This document shows positions 15,080 through 23,584 of a stretch of DNA of 64,000 nucleotides, in pieces (within the stretch, counting starts at the first letter, position 1; each line of letters begins with the position of its first letter). A model generated the notes under the pieces. It saw nothing but the letters and a program-made list of their open reading frames with translations. It searched no databases and was not told where the DNA came from. The DNA is from an uncultured Oscillospiraceae bacterium (GTDB taxonomy: Bacteria > Bacillota > Clostridia > Oscillospirales > Oscillospiraceae): the NCBI GenBank assembly GCA_910588975.1, contig CAJUSE010000004.1, positions 30,690 through 94,689 of the forward strand. The letters are read 5' to 3'. The translations under genes and the position numbers were made by a program.

Positions 15080-16237
15080 ATGAACAAGAAGCTCCTTTCG
15101 CTGCTCCTGGCCGGCACCATGATGCTGGGCCTGGCTGCCTGCGGCGGCAACAGCGACCCCACCCCCACCCCCGAGAACAGCACCCCTGTTGAGGGCCAGG
15201 TCACTGCTACGGACTACACCGTGGCCATGATCACCGACTACGGCGACATCACCGACCAGTCCTTCAACCAGACCACCTACGAGGCCTGCAAGGCGTTCTG
15301 CGAGAAGAACAACGTGAAGTTCACCTACAAGAAGCCTGCCGGCGACAACACCGCCGACCGTGTGGCCATGATCGAGAACGCCATCGACGAGGACTACAAC
15401 GTCATCGTCATGCCCGGCTTCGCCTTCGGCGAGGCCATCCGTGAGGTGGCCGAGACCTATCCCGACGTGAAGTTCGTGGCTCTGGACGTGTCCGAGTACG
15501 ACCTGTGCGGCGAGAGCGGCTGGACCATCCCCTCCAACGTCTACTCCGCTGTTTACCAGGAGGAGCTGTGCGGCTACATGGCCGGTTATGCTGCTGTGAA
15601 GCTGGGCTATGAGCACCTGGGCTACCTGGGCGGCATGGGCGTGCCCGCCGTCATGCGCTTCGGCTACGGCTTCCTGCAGGGCGCTGACGCCGCTGCTGTG
15701 GAGCTGAACAAGACCGACAAGGTGAGCGTGGAGTACACCTACGGCAACCAGTTCTACGGTGATGCCGACATCACCGCCGCCATGGACACCTGGTATCAGA
15801 CCATGGGCGTTGAGGCCGTCTTTGCCTGCGGCGGCGGCATCTTCACCTCCGCTGCTGAGGCCGCTGCCAAGACCGGCGGCAAGGTCATCGGCGTGGACAC
15901 CGACCAGAGCCCCATCATCGGTGCTGAGATGACCATCACCTCTGCCACCAAGGGCCTGGCCCCCACTGTTGACCACCTGCTCAGCGAGATCCTGGCTGGC
16001 AACTGGGACAACTACGGCGGCAAGGTGGAGACCCTGGGCCTGGTCAACGGCGACGATCCCACTGTCAACTATGTCCAGATCCCCATGGAGACCACTCAGT
16101 GGGGTGACGGCTTCACTCAGGACGACTACAAGGCCCTGGTGAAGGATATGTTTGACGGCAAGATCACTGTCTCTGACGACATCAGTGCCATGCCCGAGAC
16201 CACCATCACCGTGACCGACCACGGCGACATTAAGTAA
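15080..16237 (+). CDS. BMP-family nucleoside-binding lipoprotein
   Basis: A 385-aa binding protein of an ABC importer. The signal MNKKLLSLLLAGTMMLGLAAC ends with lipobox LAAC. The mature part has the BMP (basic membrane protein/PnrA-like) signatures VAMITDYGDITDQSFNQ, IMENAIDEDYNVIVMPGFAFGEAI-like segment, KFVALDVSEYD, and GYMAGYAAVKLGY with GYLGGMGVPAVMRFGYGF. Known relatives bind purine nucleosides. A strong terminator follows, then a second promoter for the ATPase and permeases, allowing extra expression of the binding protein. The coding sequence is strongly codon-optimised (almost no rare codons), fitting high expression. Confidence 0.94.
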   Translation: MNKKLLSLLLAGTMMLGLAACGGNSDPTPTPENSTPVEGQVTATDYTVAMITDYGDITDQSFNQTTYEACKAFCEKNNVKFTYKKPAGDNTADRVAMIENAIDEDYNVIVMPGFAFGEAIREVAETYPDVKFVALDVSEYDLCGESGWTIPSNVYSAVYQEELCGYMAGYAAVKLGYEHLGYLGGMGVPAVMRFGYGFLQGADAAAVELNKTDKVSVEYTYGNQFYGDADITAAMDTWYQTMGVEAVFACGGGIFTSAAEAAAKTGGKVIGVDTDQSPIIGAEMTITSATKGLAPTVDHLLSEILAGNWDNYGGKVETLGLVNGDDPTVNYVQIPMETTQWGDGFTQDDYKALVKDMFDGKITVSDDISAMPETTITVTDHGDIK

Positions 16238-16260
16238 TTAGGCCCCAAATACCCTCTTGA

Positions 16261-16291
16261 GAGCGGCGGGAATATCCCGCCGCTCTTTTTT
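16261..16291 (+). terminator. Intrinsic terminator after the BMP gene
   Basis: GAGCGGCGGG (16261-16270) and CCCGCCGCTC (16276-16285) around AATAT, then six T. Confidence 0.93.
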
Positions 16292-16382
16292 ACGCCTTTT
16301 TCCCTTTTTTCGACCCGTGGGGCAGGGGAGAGGGAGACTGTGAAAAATCGACAAAAAAACGGAAGAAAATTGAAAATAAATT

Positions 16383-16411
16383 TTGAAATCTTCTCCAGGC
16401 TATGCTATACT
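16383..16411 (+). promoter_or_regulatory. Promoter of the nucleoside importer ATPase-permease operon
   Basis: TTGAAA (16383-16388), 17-bp spacer, TATACT (16406-16411), about 75 bp before the GTG start. Confidence 0.8.
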
Positions 16412-16484
16412 GTAAATAAGTATAGGCTTGCCGGCGGGTTGGTTCCCTCGTCGTGATGGGCCGGAGAAAAGGAGGTATGCAGGG

Positions 16485-18020
16485 GTGGAAAACTATGCTG
16501 TGGAAATGCTGCACATCACCAAACGCTTTCCGGGCATCATCGCCAACGATGACATCACACTGCAGCTGAAAAAGGGCGAGATCCATGCGCTGCTGGGGGA
16601 AAACGGCGCAGGAAAGTCCACGCTTATGAGTGTCCTGTTCGGACTCTACCAGCCCGAGGAGGGCGAGATCCATGTGGAGGGCAGGAAGGTGGACATCCGG
16701 GACCCCAATGATGCCAATGCGCTGGGAATCGGCATGGTCCACCAGCACTTCAAGCTGGTGGAGTGCTTCTCGGTGCTGGACAACATCATCCTGGGCGTGG
16801 AGCCCACCAACGGCCCCTTCCTCCAGAAGGAGGAGGCCCGGCAGAAGGTGCTGGAGCTCAGCGAGAAGTATGGCCTGCAGGTGGATCCCGACGCCCTCAT
16901 CGAGGATATCACCGTGGGTATGCAGCAGCGCACCGAGATTTTGAAGATGCTCTACCGGGAGAACGATATCCTCATCTTCGATGAGCCCACCGCCGTCCTC
17001 ACCCCCCAGGAGATCCAGGAGCTCATGCAGATCATGAAGAACCTGGCCGCCGAGGGCAAGAGTATTCTGTTCATCTCCCATAAGCTGGCCGAGATCATGG
17101 AGGTCTCCGACCGCTGCTCGGTGCTCCGCAAGGGCAAGTACATCGGCACGGTGGAGACTAAGAACACCACCGCCGAGGAGCTCTCTGCCATGATGGTGGG
17201 CCGCCACGTCTCCTTCGCCGTGGAGAAGGGCCCCGCTAAGCCGGGAGAGGTCATTTTGGACGTGAAGGGGATGAAGGTAGCCTCCAAGCACCACAAGAAT
17301 GATGCCGTCAAGGGGGTCACCTTCCGGGTCCGTGCCGGGGAGATCCTCTGTATCGCCGGCATCGACGGAAACGGTCAGTCCGAGCTGGTCTACGGACTCA
17401 CCGGTCTGGAGCCGGTGAAGGAGGGAACCATCACCCTCTGCGGCAAGGACATCACCGCCGCCCCCATCCGCCAGCGGTCTTTGGATGGCATGAGCCATAT
17501 CCCCGAGGATCGGCACAAGCACGGCCTGGTGCTGGACTACACCCTGGAGGATAACATGGTGCTCCAGCGCTACTTTGAGCCCCAGTTCGTCTCCAAGTCG
17601 GGCTTCCTCAAGCGGGGGGCCATCCGGGAGTACGCCAGCCAGCTCATCGAGCAGTACGATGTGCGCTCGGGCCAGGGGCCCATCACCATGGCCCGGAGCA
17701 TGTCCGGCGGCAACCAGCAGAAGGCCATCATCGCCCGGGAGATCGACAAGGACCCCCAGCTTCTGGTGGCGGTGCAGCCCACCCGGGGCCTGGACGTGGG
17801 CGCCATCGAGTACATACACAAGCAGCTTGTGGCCCAGCGGGATGCCGGACGGGGCGTGCTGCTGGTAAGCCTGGAGCTGGACGAGGTCATGAACGTCTCT
17901 GACCGCATCCTGGTCATCTATGAGGGGGAGATCGTGGGCGAGTTTGACCCCAAGACAGTCACCGTAGAGGAGCTGGGCCTGTACATGGCCGGCGCCAAGA
18001 GAGAGGGGGATGGGGCATGA
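16485..18020 (+). CDS. Nucleoside ABC importer, two-domain ATP-binding protein
   Basis: A 511-aa protein with two ABC modules. The first has Walker A GENGAGKST, Q-loop MVHQHFKLV, a degenerate signature (TVGMQQRTEILKML) and Walker B ILIFDEPTAVLTPQE. The second has a non-canonical Walker A GIDGNGQSE, but a good signature SMSGGNQQKAIIARE and Walker-B-like LLVAVQPTRGLD with the usual Glu replaced. Such asymmetry is normal for RbsA/YufO-type importers of sugars and nucleosides. Start GTG at 16485 has GGAGG 9 bp upstream (16471-16475); earlier in-frame ATGs lack this. It overlaps the permease gene by ATGA. Confidence 0.94.
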   Translation: MENYAVEMLHITKRFPGIIANDDITLQLKKGEIHALLGENGAGKSTLMSVLFGLYQPEEGEIHVEGRKVDIRDPNDANALGIGMVHQHFKLVECFSVLDNIILGVEPTNGPFLQKEEARQKVLELSEKYGLQVDPDALIEDITVGMQQRTEILKMLYRENDILIFDEPTAVLTPQEIQELMQIMKNLAAEGKSILFISHKLAEIMEVSDRCSVLRKGKYIGTVETKNTTAEELSAMMVGRHVSFAVEKGPAKPGEVILDVKGMKVASKHHKNDAVKGVTFRVRAGEILCIAGIDGNGQSELVYGLTGLEPVKEGTITLCGKDITAAPIRQRSLDGMSHIPEDRHKHGLVLDYTLEDNMVLQRYFEPQFVSKSGFLKRGAIREYASQLIEQYDVRSGQGPITMARSMSGGNQQKAIIAREIDKDPQLLVAVQPTRGLDVGAIEYIHKQLVAQRDAGRGVLLVSLELDEVMNVSDRILVIYEGEIVGEFDPKTVTVEELGLYMAGAKREGDGA

Positions 18021-19198
18021 ACAAGGAAAAAACTCCCTTACTGGGCCGCAACAGCACGCAGACGCTGCTCTCCTCGCTCATTTGTATCCTTCTGGGCCTG
18101 ATGGTGGGCTATATTGTGCTGCTGCTCATCAATCCCAGAGGGGCCAATGGGGCCATTATGGCCATTCTGAAGAACTTTATGACCTACTCCAAGCCCAATG
18201 CCCAGCTGAAGTATTTCGCCAATACCCTGGTCAAGACAGTGCCTTTGATCCTGTGCTCGCTGTCGGTGCTCTTTGCCTACAAGGTGGGCCTGTTCAACAT
18301 CGGTGCCGCCGGCCAGTATGTGGTGGGGGCCGGGGCCAGCCTTTATCTGGCCCTGAAGCTCAATATGCCCTGGTACGTCTGTCTGGTGGCCGCTGTTCTG
18401 GCCGGCGCTCTGCTGGGGGCTCTGTCCGGTGTGCTCAATGCCTATCGGAACGTGAACGTGGTCATTTCCTGTATCATGCTCAACTGGATCAGCCTTTACG
18501 CTGTGAACACCATGCTGGCCCAGGTGAAGGAGGCCACCAGCCCCTATACCCTGCCGATAAAGGGGGTCAATCCCTCTGCGCTTCTGCCTACTCTGGGCCT
18601 TGACAAGCTGTTTAACAGCCAGTATGTGACCATCGCCCTGCCCCTGGCCATCCTCATCCCCATCCTCATCTGGGTGCTGCTGGAAAAGACCAAGCTGGGC
18701 TACGAGCTGAAGGCCACCGGCTTTAACAGCCACGCCGCCAAGTATGCCGGTATGAAGGAAAAGCGGAACATCATCCTGACCATGGCCATCTCGGGCGGCC
18801 TGGCCGCCATGGGTGCGGGCCTGTTCTACCTCACCGGCTTTGAGCAGTGGCAGACCACCCAGTCCAGCGTGCCTGCCATGGGCTTTAACGGCATCGCCGC
18901 CGGCTTCCTGGGCGGCCTGAGCCCCATCGGCGCTATTTTCTCCTCCTATTTCATCCAGCATATCACCAACGGCGGCGCCTATGTGGACAAGACCATGTAC
19001 TCTGCTCAGATCTCCGATTTGATCACATCTCTCATTATCTACCTGTGCGCCTTCGTTCTCTTCTTTAAGCAGCTTATGGGCAAGGGTGCGGCTTTTACGG
19101 CCGGAAACGCCAATGCTGAGCCTGCCGCTGCCCCTCAGCCTGTTGCGGAAGACACCCCCCAGGAGGATGACGAGACCGGGAAAGGAGGCGAGGCATAA
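18017..19198 (+). CDS. Nucleoside ABC importer permease 1 (YufP-like)
   Basis: A 393-aa membrane protein of the BPD_transp_2 family with about nine membrane segments (LLSSLICILLGLMVGYIVLL, LILCSLSVLFAYKVGLFNIG, WYVCLVAAVLAGALLGALSG and others). The motif KVGLFNIGAAGQYVVGA and the loop GYELKATGFNSHAAKYAGM are typical of nucleoside importers next to BMP proteins. The C terminus is an unusual Ala/Pro/Glu-rich cytoplasmic tail of about 30 residues. Translationally coupled to the ATPase (4-bp overlap) and to permease 2 (1-bp overlap). Confidence 0.93.
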   Translation: MNKEKTPLLGRNSTQTLLSSLICILLGLMVGYIVLLLINPRGANGAIMAILKNFMTYSKPNAQLKYFANTLVKTVPLILCSLSVLFAYKVGLFNIGAAGQYVVGAGASLYLALKLNMPWYVCLVAAVLAGALLGALSGVLNAYRNVNVVISCIMLNWISLYAVNTMLAQVKEATSPYTLPIKGVNPSALLPTLGLDKLFNSQYVTIALPLAILIPILIWVLLEKTKLGYELKATGFNSHAAKYAGMKEKRNIILTMAISGGLAAMGAGLFYLTGFEQWQTTQSSVPAMGFNGIAAGFLGGLSPIGAIFSSYFIQHITNGGAYVDKTMYSAQISDLITSLIIYLCAFVLFFKQLMGKGAAFTAGNANAEPAAAPQPVAEDTPQEDDETGKGGEA

Positions 19199-20139
19199 TG
19201 GTGCTCTTGCTGCAATACACCCTCATCTTTGCCTCCGTGCTGATGCTGGTGGCCCTGGGCGGCTGCTTCGCCGAGCACTCCGGCGTCATCAACATCGGTC
19301 TGGAGGGCATCATGGTCATGGGCGCCCTGGGCGGAGCTCTGGTCATGAAGTTCCTGCCTGCCGGTACCGCCGCCCCCATGGTGGTCCTGCTGGTCATTTT
19401 GGCCGCCGTGGGCATGGGAATGATCTACTCTCTGCTGCTGGCCGTGGCCGCCATCAACTTCAAAGCGGACCAGACTTTGGTGGGCACGGCCATGAACCTC
19501 CTTGGCACCGCTGCCGCCACCGTCTTTGTCAAGGCCATGAACACTGCCGAGAGCGTGGACAATGTGTCGGCCACCATCCAGTATACCGAGCCCAAGAAGG
19601 CCTTTTTGGTCAACATTGGCTCCTTTGAGTTCAGCTGGTTCATGGCGGTGGCCTTTGTGGCCCTTGTGGTGAGCTACATCGTGCTTTATAAGACCCGCTT
19701 CGGCCTGCGGCTCCAGGCCTGCGGCGAGCATCCCCAGGCCGCTGACAGCGTGGGCATCAATGTCTATAAGATGCGCTACGCCGGCGTGCTTATCTCCGGT
19801 GTGCTGGGCGGTCTGGGCGGAATTACTTTTATCACCGCCGGCGTCAGCGAGTGGAAATTTGAGTACGGCGTGGCCGGCTTTGGCTTCCTGGCTCTGGCCG
19901 TTATGATCTTCGGCGAGTGGAAGCCCACCCGGATCGCTTTGGCCGCCATCCTCTTTGGCGCTTTCCGGGCGCTGGGCAACGTGTACAGCGGCTTTGAGCT
20001 GCTGCGCAACCTGAACCTGCCCAGCACCCTCTATAACATGCTGCCCTATATCGTCTGCCTCATCGTGCTCTCCTTCACCTCGGAGAAGTCTCGGGCCCCC
20101 AAGGCCGAGGGACAGCCCTACGACAAGGGCCAACGGTAA
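19198..20139 (+). CDS. Nucleoside ABC importer permease 2 (YufQ-like)
   Basis: A 313-aa BPD_transp_2 permease, the partner of the preceding protein in a heterodimeric channel. Family motifs are GGCFAEHSGVINIGLEGIMVMGA at the N terminus (quoted in parts: GGCFAEHSG, INIGLEGIM), FKADQTLVGTAMNLLG, and GLRLQACGEHPQAADSVGI, the cytoplasmic coupling loop. About eight membrane segments. The start ATG at 19198 shares one base with the previous stop (TAATG). Last gene of the unit; a strong terminator follows at 20191. Confidence 0.93.
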   Translation: MVLLLQYTLIFASVLMLVALGGCFAEHSGVINIGLEGIMVMGALGGALVMKFLPAGTAAPMVVLLVILAAVGMGMIYSLLLAVAAINFKADQTLVGTAMNLLGTAAATVFVKAMNTAESVDNVSATIQYTEPKKAFLVNIGSFEFSWFMAVAFVALVVSYIVLYKTRFGLRLQACGEHPQAADSVGINVYKMRYAGVLISGVLGGLGGITFITAGVSEWKFEYGVAGFGFLALAVMIFGEWKPTRIALAAILFGAFRALGNVYSGFELLRNLNLPSTLYNMLPYIVCLIVLSFTSEKSRAPKAEGQPYDKGQR

Positions 20140-20190
20140 ATGAGACGGTCCGCCCCAATGTAAGGTTTGAATAGGGGGCCAAACTGATAC

Positions 20191-20232
20191 AAAAAGAAGG
20201 TCAAGCGGTGTTGTCCGCTTGACCTTCTTTTT
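20191..20232. terminator. Bidirectional terminator between importer operon and surface-protein gene
   Basis: An 18-bp stem (20191-20208 with 20215-20232) with A5 and T5 flanks and a TGTTGT loop. It can stop both convergent units. Confidence 0.92.
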
Positions 20233-20321
20233 GTTATTCCATCACGCCCGCTGTATGTTCTTGCAAATGCGATATTCAAAGCGGCGGACCCTGGCGCTAA
20301 ATAATTGATTTTGTAGGGCTT

Positions 20322-23300
20322 TTAATTTCCGGTTTCCAGAGTCTCCACCTCAGGGAGATACCGAGCAAGCATGGCGGCGACCTCGGCACGGGTGGTACTT
20401 CCTAACGGGTCCAGAATGCCATTTCCCTTGCCTGTGACAATGCCCCTTTCCACGGCCCATTTCATGGCAGTTTCGGCGTAGCCGCCCACATTATCAGCAT
20501 CGGTAAAGCCGTCAAGGCTGCCGTTGGTGGCCGGGGACTCCGCCCAGCGGTAAAGGATGGTTGCAAGCTGCTCCCGAGTGACGGCATCGTCGGGGCCAAA
20601 CCGGCCGTCGGCATAGCCCATGGCGATTTGGCGCTCGGCTGCCCATGCAACGGCCTGGGTATAAAATTCTCCGTCATCCACATCGAAGAAGCTGCCCGGA
20701 ACAGTCTCTGGCTCCTTCTCCAACCGATAAAGTACCGTCACCAACATCCCACGGGTCACAAGCCCCTCGGGGTCGAAGGTGGTGTCACCGGTCCCATGGA
20801 ACAGGCCGTTGTCCACGGCGTATTTTACGGCTTCATAATACCATGCCTCAGGGTCTATATCATGAAACTGTTCTGCTGTGATAATTTTTGTGAACTGGGG
20901 TGTAATGGTCACAGGGCCACGGGGCTGGACAAAGGTGTATGTTCCGTCCGGGTTTGCTGTGACCTTCACGGGCTTGCCGGCCTTGTCGGTGACAGTGATC
21001 TCGTTCACCTTGTAGCCGTTAGCGGGCTTGGGCCGGACGGTCACCTTGTCTCCCGTGCCGGGTCTGCTGGGCTGGATGGTCACATTGCCGCCCTCGCCGG
21101 GCGTCTCCACCACAGGGGGATAGGTGGGTGTTGAGGTGTCGCCGTCATCACTGTCGCCGCTGCCGGTGTCGGTATTGATTTTCGTCCACTTTGCATAAAG
21201 GGTGATATTTTCGCTCACAGGATCGATATCAAAGGCCCAGGCCGCAGTGCAGTCAGCATTCTTGTACCACCCTGCAAAGGTATAGCCCTCCCTTGTGGGG
21301 TCGGCGGGCTTGCTGATCTTGCTGCCGTCGTCAACGAAAATGTCCGCCACAGCAGAGCCGCCCCGACTGTCAAAGGTGACGGTGTGCCGGTTTTTTGCAA
21401 ATGTGCCGCTAACCCCTTGCCCGCCGGGATGGCCGCCCTGGACGATCAATTCTTTTGCGGAAAAGATTGCCTTCTCGTCGTAGCCGCAAATGCCATTGCC
21501 GCCTTTGCTGTTTACGCTGTCTCCGCCGATGGCGGTCAAGGTTCCTGCGGCGGTCAGACTGGTATTCTGGAACATCCCAATACCGTCTCCGCCCAAGCTG
21601 TTGACGGAGGAGCCTCCTTGGGCGGTGATCGTGCCGCCCGTCACCGTGGAATATTGCAGCCAGACGCCTTCTCCGCCCCGGCCGGAGGTGCTTTCGCCGC
21701 CAGTGGCCTTGAGGGCGCCGGTCCCACTGACCGTGCTCTTCACTGCAAGGAACCCCTTTCCACCGTGCCCATCTGTTCCACCTGAGCCGCCGGTGGCGAT
21801 GATCGTCCCGTGATTTTCCAAAGTTGCTTCGACCACACCAATGCCCTCTCCGCCACTGCCATGCAGGGTAACAGGGCCGGATGGGGCGTGCGGATCAGAT
21901 GGATCGGGAGGGTCCTCCCGGGTGTAGTCACAGCCCGTCCCGCCAATGGCGGTGAGGGTGACCTCCGGCGCAACACATAATGTCCCGCCTGTGTGGACCC
22001 GAATGCCGTACCGACCAAGGCCAAGCTGGCTGGTGCCATCCCCACCCTGAAGCGTCCCGCTGCCGGTGATGGTCAGCTTGCTGCCGCTGTTGTAGAGATC
22101 CACGGCGATCTCCCCCTCCGCCCCCTTCAGGGTCGAGCCGTTCAGGTCCAACTCCCACTCGCCGCCATTAAAGGTAAGGCCACGGGCAAGGGTAATTACC
22201 ACATTGGGCTTCAGGGTGATGGTATGCCCCGACAGGGTGGCTCCGTTGCCGAGGTAGTTCAAAATGGTCTCCGGTGAAGTGTCCGCCGAGATTAGCCCGC
22301 CGGGAGCGTCGATCTCCGTCGGCCCCGTGACCAGATGAAGGGTGGAATCCTTCTGTATGGAGTAATCCCGCAGAGTGTTTCCGTCCTCCAGCAGCTTTCC
22401 GGCAAAAATCAATTTCTGCTGGTCGGCGGGGACACCCTCCTTGGCCTCTATTTTCGCTTTGATATCCTCAATACGGTCGCTGGGATGGACCTCCAGGGTG
22501 ATGTGCTTCCCAGTCAGTGTTTTCACAAAAATCTGCATGGTTCGCTCTGTAAAAACGGCCTTGACGGTCACATTTTCTCCGGGCATGGTGAATGTGTTGT
22601 CGCCGCCCACCGCCACCGTATCGGGGGTGATCTGCCATTTTTCAAAATAATAGCCCGTATCCGGCAGGGCAGTCAGGGTGACTGTCGTTCCCTCCCCCGC
22701 CGCCGTGTGGGAGGCAGAGGCCCCGCCGTTGCTCGTGGGCAGTATATCTACGGAATAAAGAGAGGTGGGGACTACCTTGACCGTGGCCCAGCCAGCGCCG
22801 TCGTACCCGACAGCGCCCTCCGGAACATAGACGGTGAGGTTTTCGCACCTTGCAAAAGCATCGCCGATCAATGCCGGAGCGGGGTCGCTGGTAAAGGTCA
22901 GCTCCCGCAGGCCTATACAGGTATAAAATGCGCCATGATAAATGGTGGTCAGGCTGCTGGGCAGATTGATCTTTGTGAGCTTGTCGCAAAAAGAAAATGC
23001 AAGCTCTCCGATGGAGGTCAGACCGTCCGGCAGCACCACCTCCGTCAAGCTTTGGCAAAGGACAAATGCGCTTTCTCCGATGGCGGTCACGCCCTCTTCC
23101 ACGACCACTTTTTTTATTTTGGGGCGTTGATCATACCATGGCACGGCGGTCGCATCAGGCCAAAGGGCCTCCCCCTGGCCTGTGATGGTCAGGGTGCCGT
23201 CCTCCTCCAATGACCAGTGAAAAACTGCACCGGTATCATCATTCTCAAAGTCTCCCGAGGCCGTCTCCGCCGCCAGCGCTGTGGTGGGGAACAGACACAA

Positions 23301-23339
23301 AGCCAGTACAAGGATACCGGCGATCATCCCTTTTTTCAA
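20322..23339 (-). CDS. Secreted SLH surface protein with LRR, InlB-type repeats and an internal ubiquitin domain
   Basis: A 1005-aa protein. Signal peptide 1-23 (TTALAA). LRR segment about 70-175 (IGESAFVLCQSLTEVVLPDGLTS pattern, here in part). Divergent InlB B-like repeat 196-266. Residues 268-337 align end to end with ubiquitin, 55 of 70 identical. Residues about 380-650 are Gly-rich repeats (ATGGSGG, AQGGSS, AIGGDS) typical of a right-handed beta-helix. A Listeria-Bacteroides repeat lies at 651-718 and a second divergent repeat at 743-817. Three SLH domains (826-1000) attach it to the wall. SD AGGAGG precedes the ATG; the promoter carries a dyad operator. Probably a host- or matrix-facing protein; function unknown. 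Confidence 0.92.
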   Translation of the reverse strand: MKKGMIAGILVLALCLFPTTALAAETASGDFENDDTGAVFHWSLEEDGTLTITGQGEALWPDATAVPWYDQRPKIKKVVVEEGVTAIGESAFVLCQSLTEVVLPDGLTSIGELAFSFCDKLTKINLPSSLTTIYHGAFYTCIGLRELTFTSDPAPALIGDAFARCENLTVYVPEGAVGYDGAGWATVKVVPTSLYSVDILPTSNGGASASHTAAGEGTTVTLTALPDTGYYFEKWQITPDTVAVGGDNTFTMPGENVTVKAVFTERTMQIFVKTLTGKHITLEVHPSDRIEDIKAKIEAKEGVPADQQKLIFAGKLLEDGNTLRDYSIQKDSTLHLVTGPTEIDAPGGLISADTSPETILNYLGNGATLSGHTITLKPNVVITLARGLTFNGGEWELDLNGSTLKGAEGEIAVDLYNSGSKLTITGSGTLQGGDGTSQLGLGRYGIRVHTGGTLCVAPEVTLTAIGGTGCDYTREDPPDPSDPHAPSGPVTLHGSGGEGIGVVEATLENHGTIIATGGSGGTDGHGGKGFLAVKSTVSGTGALKATGGESTSGRGGEGVWLQYSTVTGGTITAQGGSSVNSLGGDGIGMFQNTSLTAAGTLTAIGGDSVNSKGGNGICGYDEKAIFSAKELIVQGGHPGGQGVSGTFAKNRHTVTFDSRGGSAVADIFVDDGSKISKPADPTREGYTFAGWYKNADCTAAWAFDIDPVSENITLYAKWTKINTDTGSGDSDDGDTSTPTYPPVVETPGEGGNVTIQPSRPGTGDKVTVRPKPANGYKVNEITVTDKAGKPVKVTANPDGTYTFVQPRGPVTITPQFTKIITAEQFHDIDPEAWYYEAVKYAVDNGLFHGTGDTTFDPEGLVTRGMLVTVLYRLEKEPETVPGSFFDVDDGEFYTQAVAWAAERQIAMGYADGRFGPDDAVTREQLATILYRWAESPATNGSLDGFTDADNVGGYAETAMKWAVERGIVTGKGNGILDPLGSTTRAEVAAMLARYLPEVETLETGN
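22329..22538 (-). other. Ubiquitin domain inside the SLH surface protein
   Basis: Codons 268-337 start with MQIFVKTLTGK and contain DQQKLIFAGKLLEDG and STLHLV. By residue-by-residue comparison with human ubiquitin 1-70 I count 55 identities and 15 differences (positions 12, 18, 22, 25, 26, 31, 32, 36, 38, 42, 49, 54, 57, 60, 64), no gaps. All seven ubiquitin lysines and the L8-I44-H68-V70 patch are kept. The LRLRGG tail is replaced by TGPTEI, so conjugation is not possible. GC by my count is 107/210 (51%). Confidence 0.95.
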
Positions 23340-23406
23340 GCTTGTTACCTCCTATCTGTCTATCTGTGGCATGCCATTTCTCGGCACTCTGCTGGCTACA
23401 TTATCT

Positions 23407-23436
23407 ATTATTGACAATAACGGTTGAATTGTCAAT
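23407..23436 (-). promoter_or_regulatory. Promoter and dyad operator of the ubiquitin-domain surface protein
   Basis: On the minus strand TTGACA (23430-23435), 17-bp spacer, AATAAT (23407-23412). Perfect inverted repeat ATTGACAAT (23410-23418) and ATTGTCAAT (23428-23436), 9 bp apart, covers both boxes, as expected for a repressor site. Confidence 0.75.
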
Positions 23437-23464
23437 ACATTTTGCCCGTAGGTCGTGGCCAATG

Positions 23465-23502
23465 AAAAGGGAGCGAAACTCTATGAATTTCGCTCCCTTT
23501 TT
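23465..23502. terminator. Terminator between surface-protein promoter and GH2 gene end
   Basis: AAAAGGGAGCGAAA (23465-23478) pairs with TTTCGCTCCCTTTT (23488-23501); U-rich on both strands. It probably ends the GH2 transcript (minus strand). Confidence 0.8.
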
Positions 23503-23584
23503 GGCGGATTTTGTTTACCGGAAAGGGGAAAAAGAGTCAACTGACAGGCAGTTTACCGGGGTAAATGGCTGGTTGAGGGGGTGT

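Noticed and set aside
22335..23213. Plus-strand frame opposite the ubiquitin-domain gene
   Set aside because: No SD, composition typical of antisense shadows; all recognisable domains are on the minus strand.
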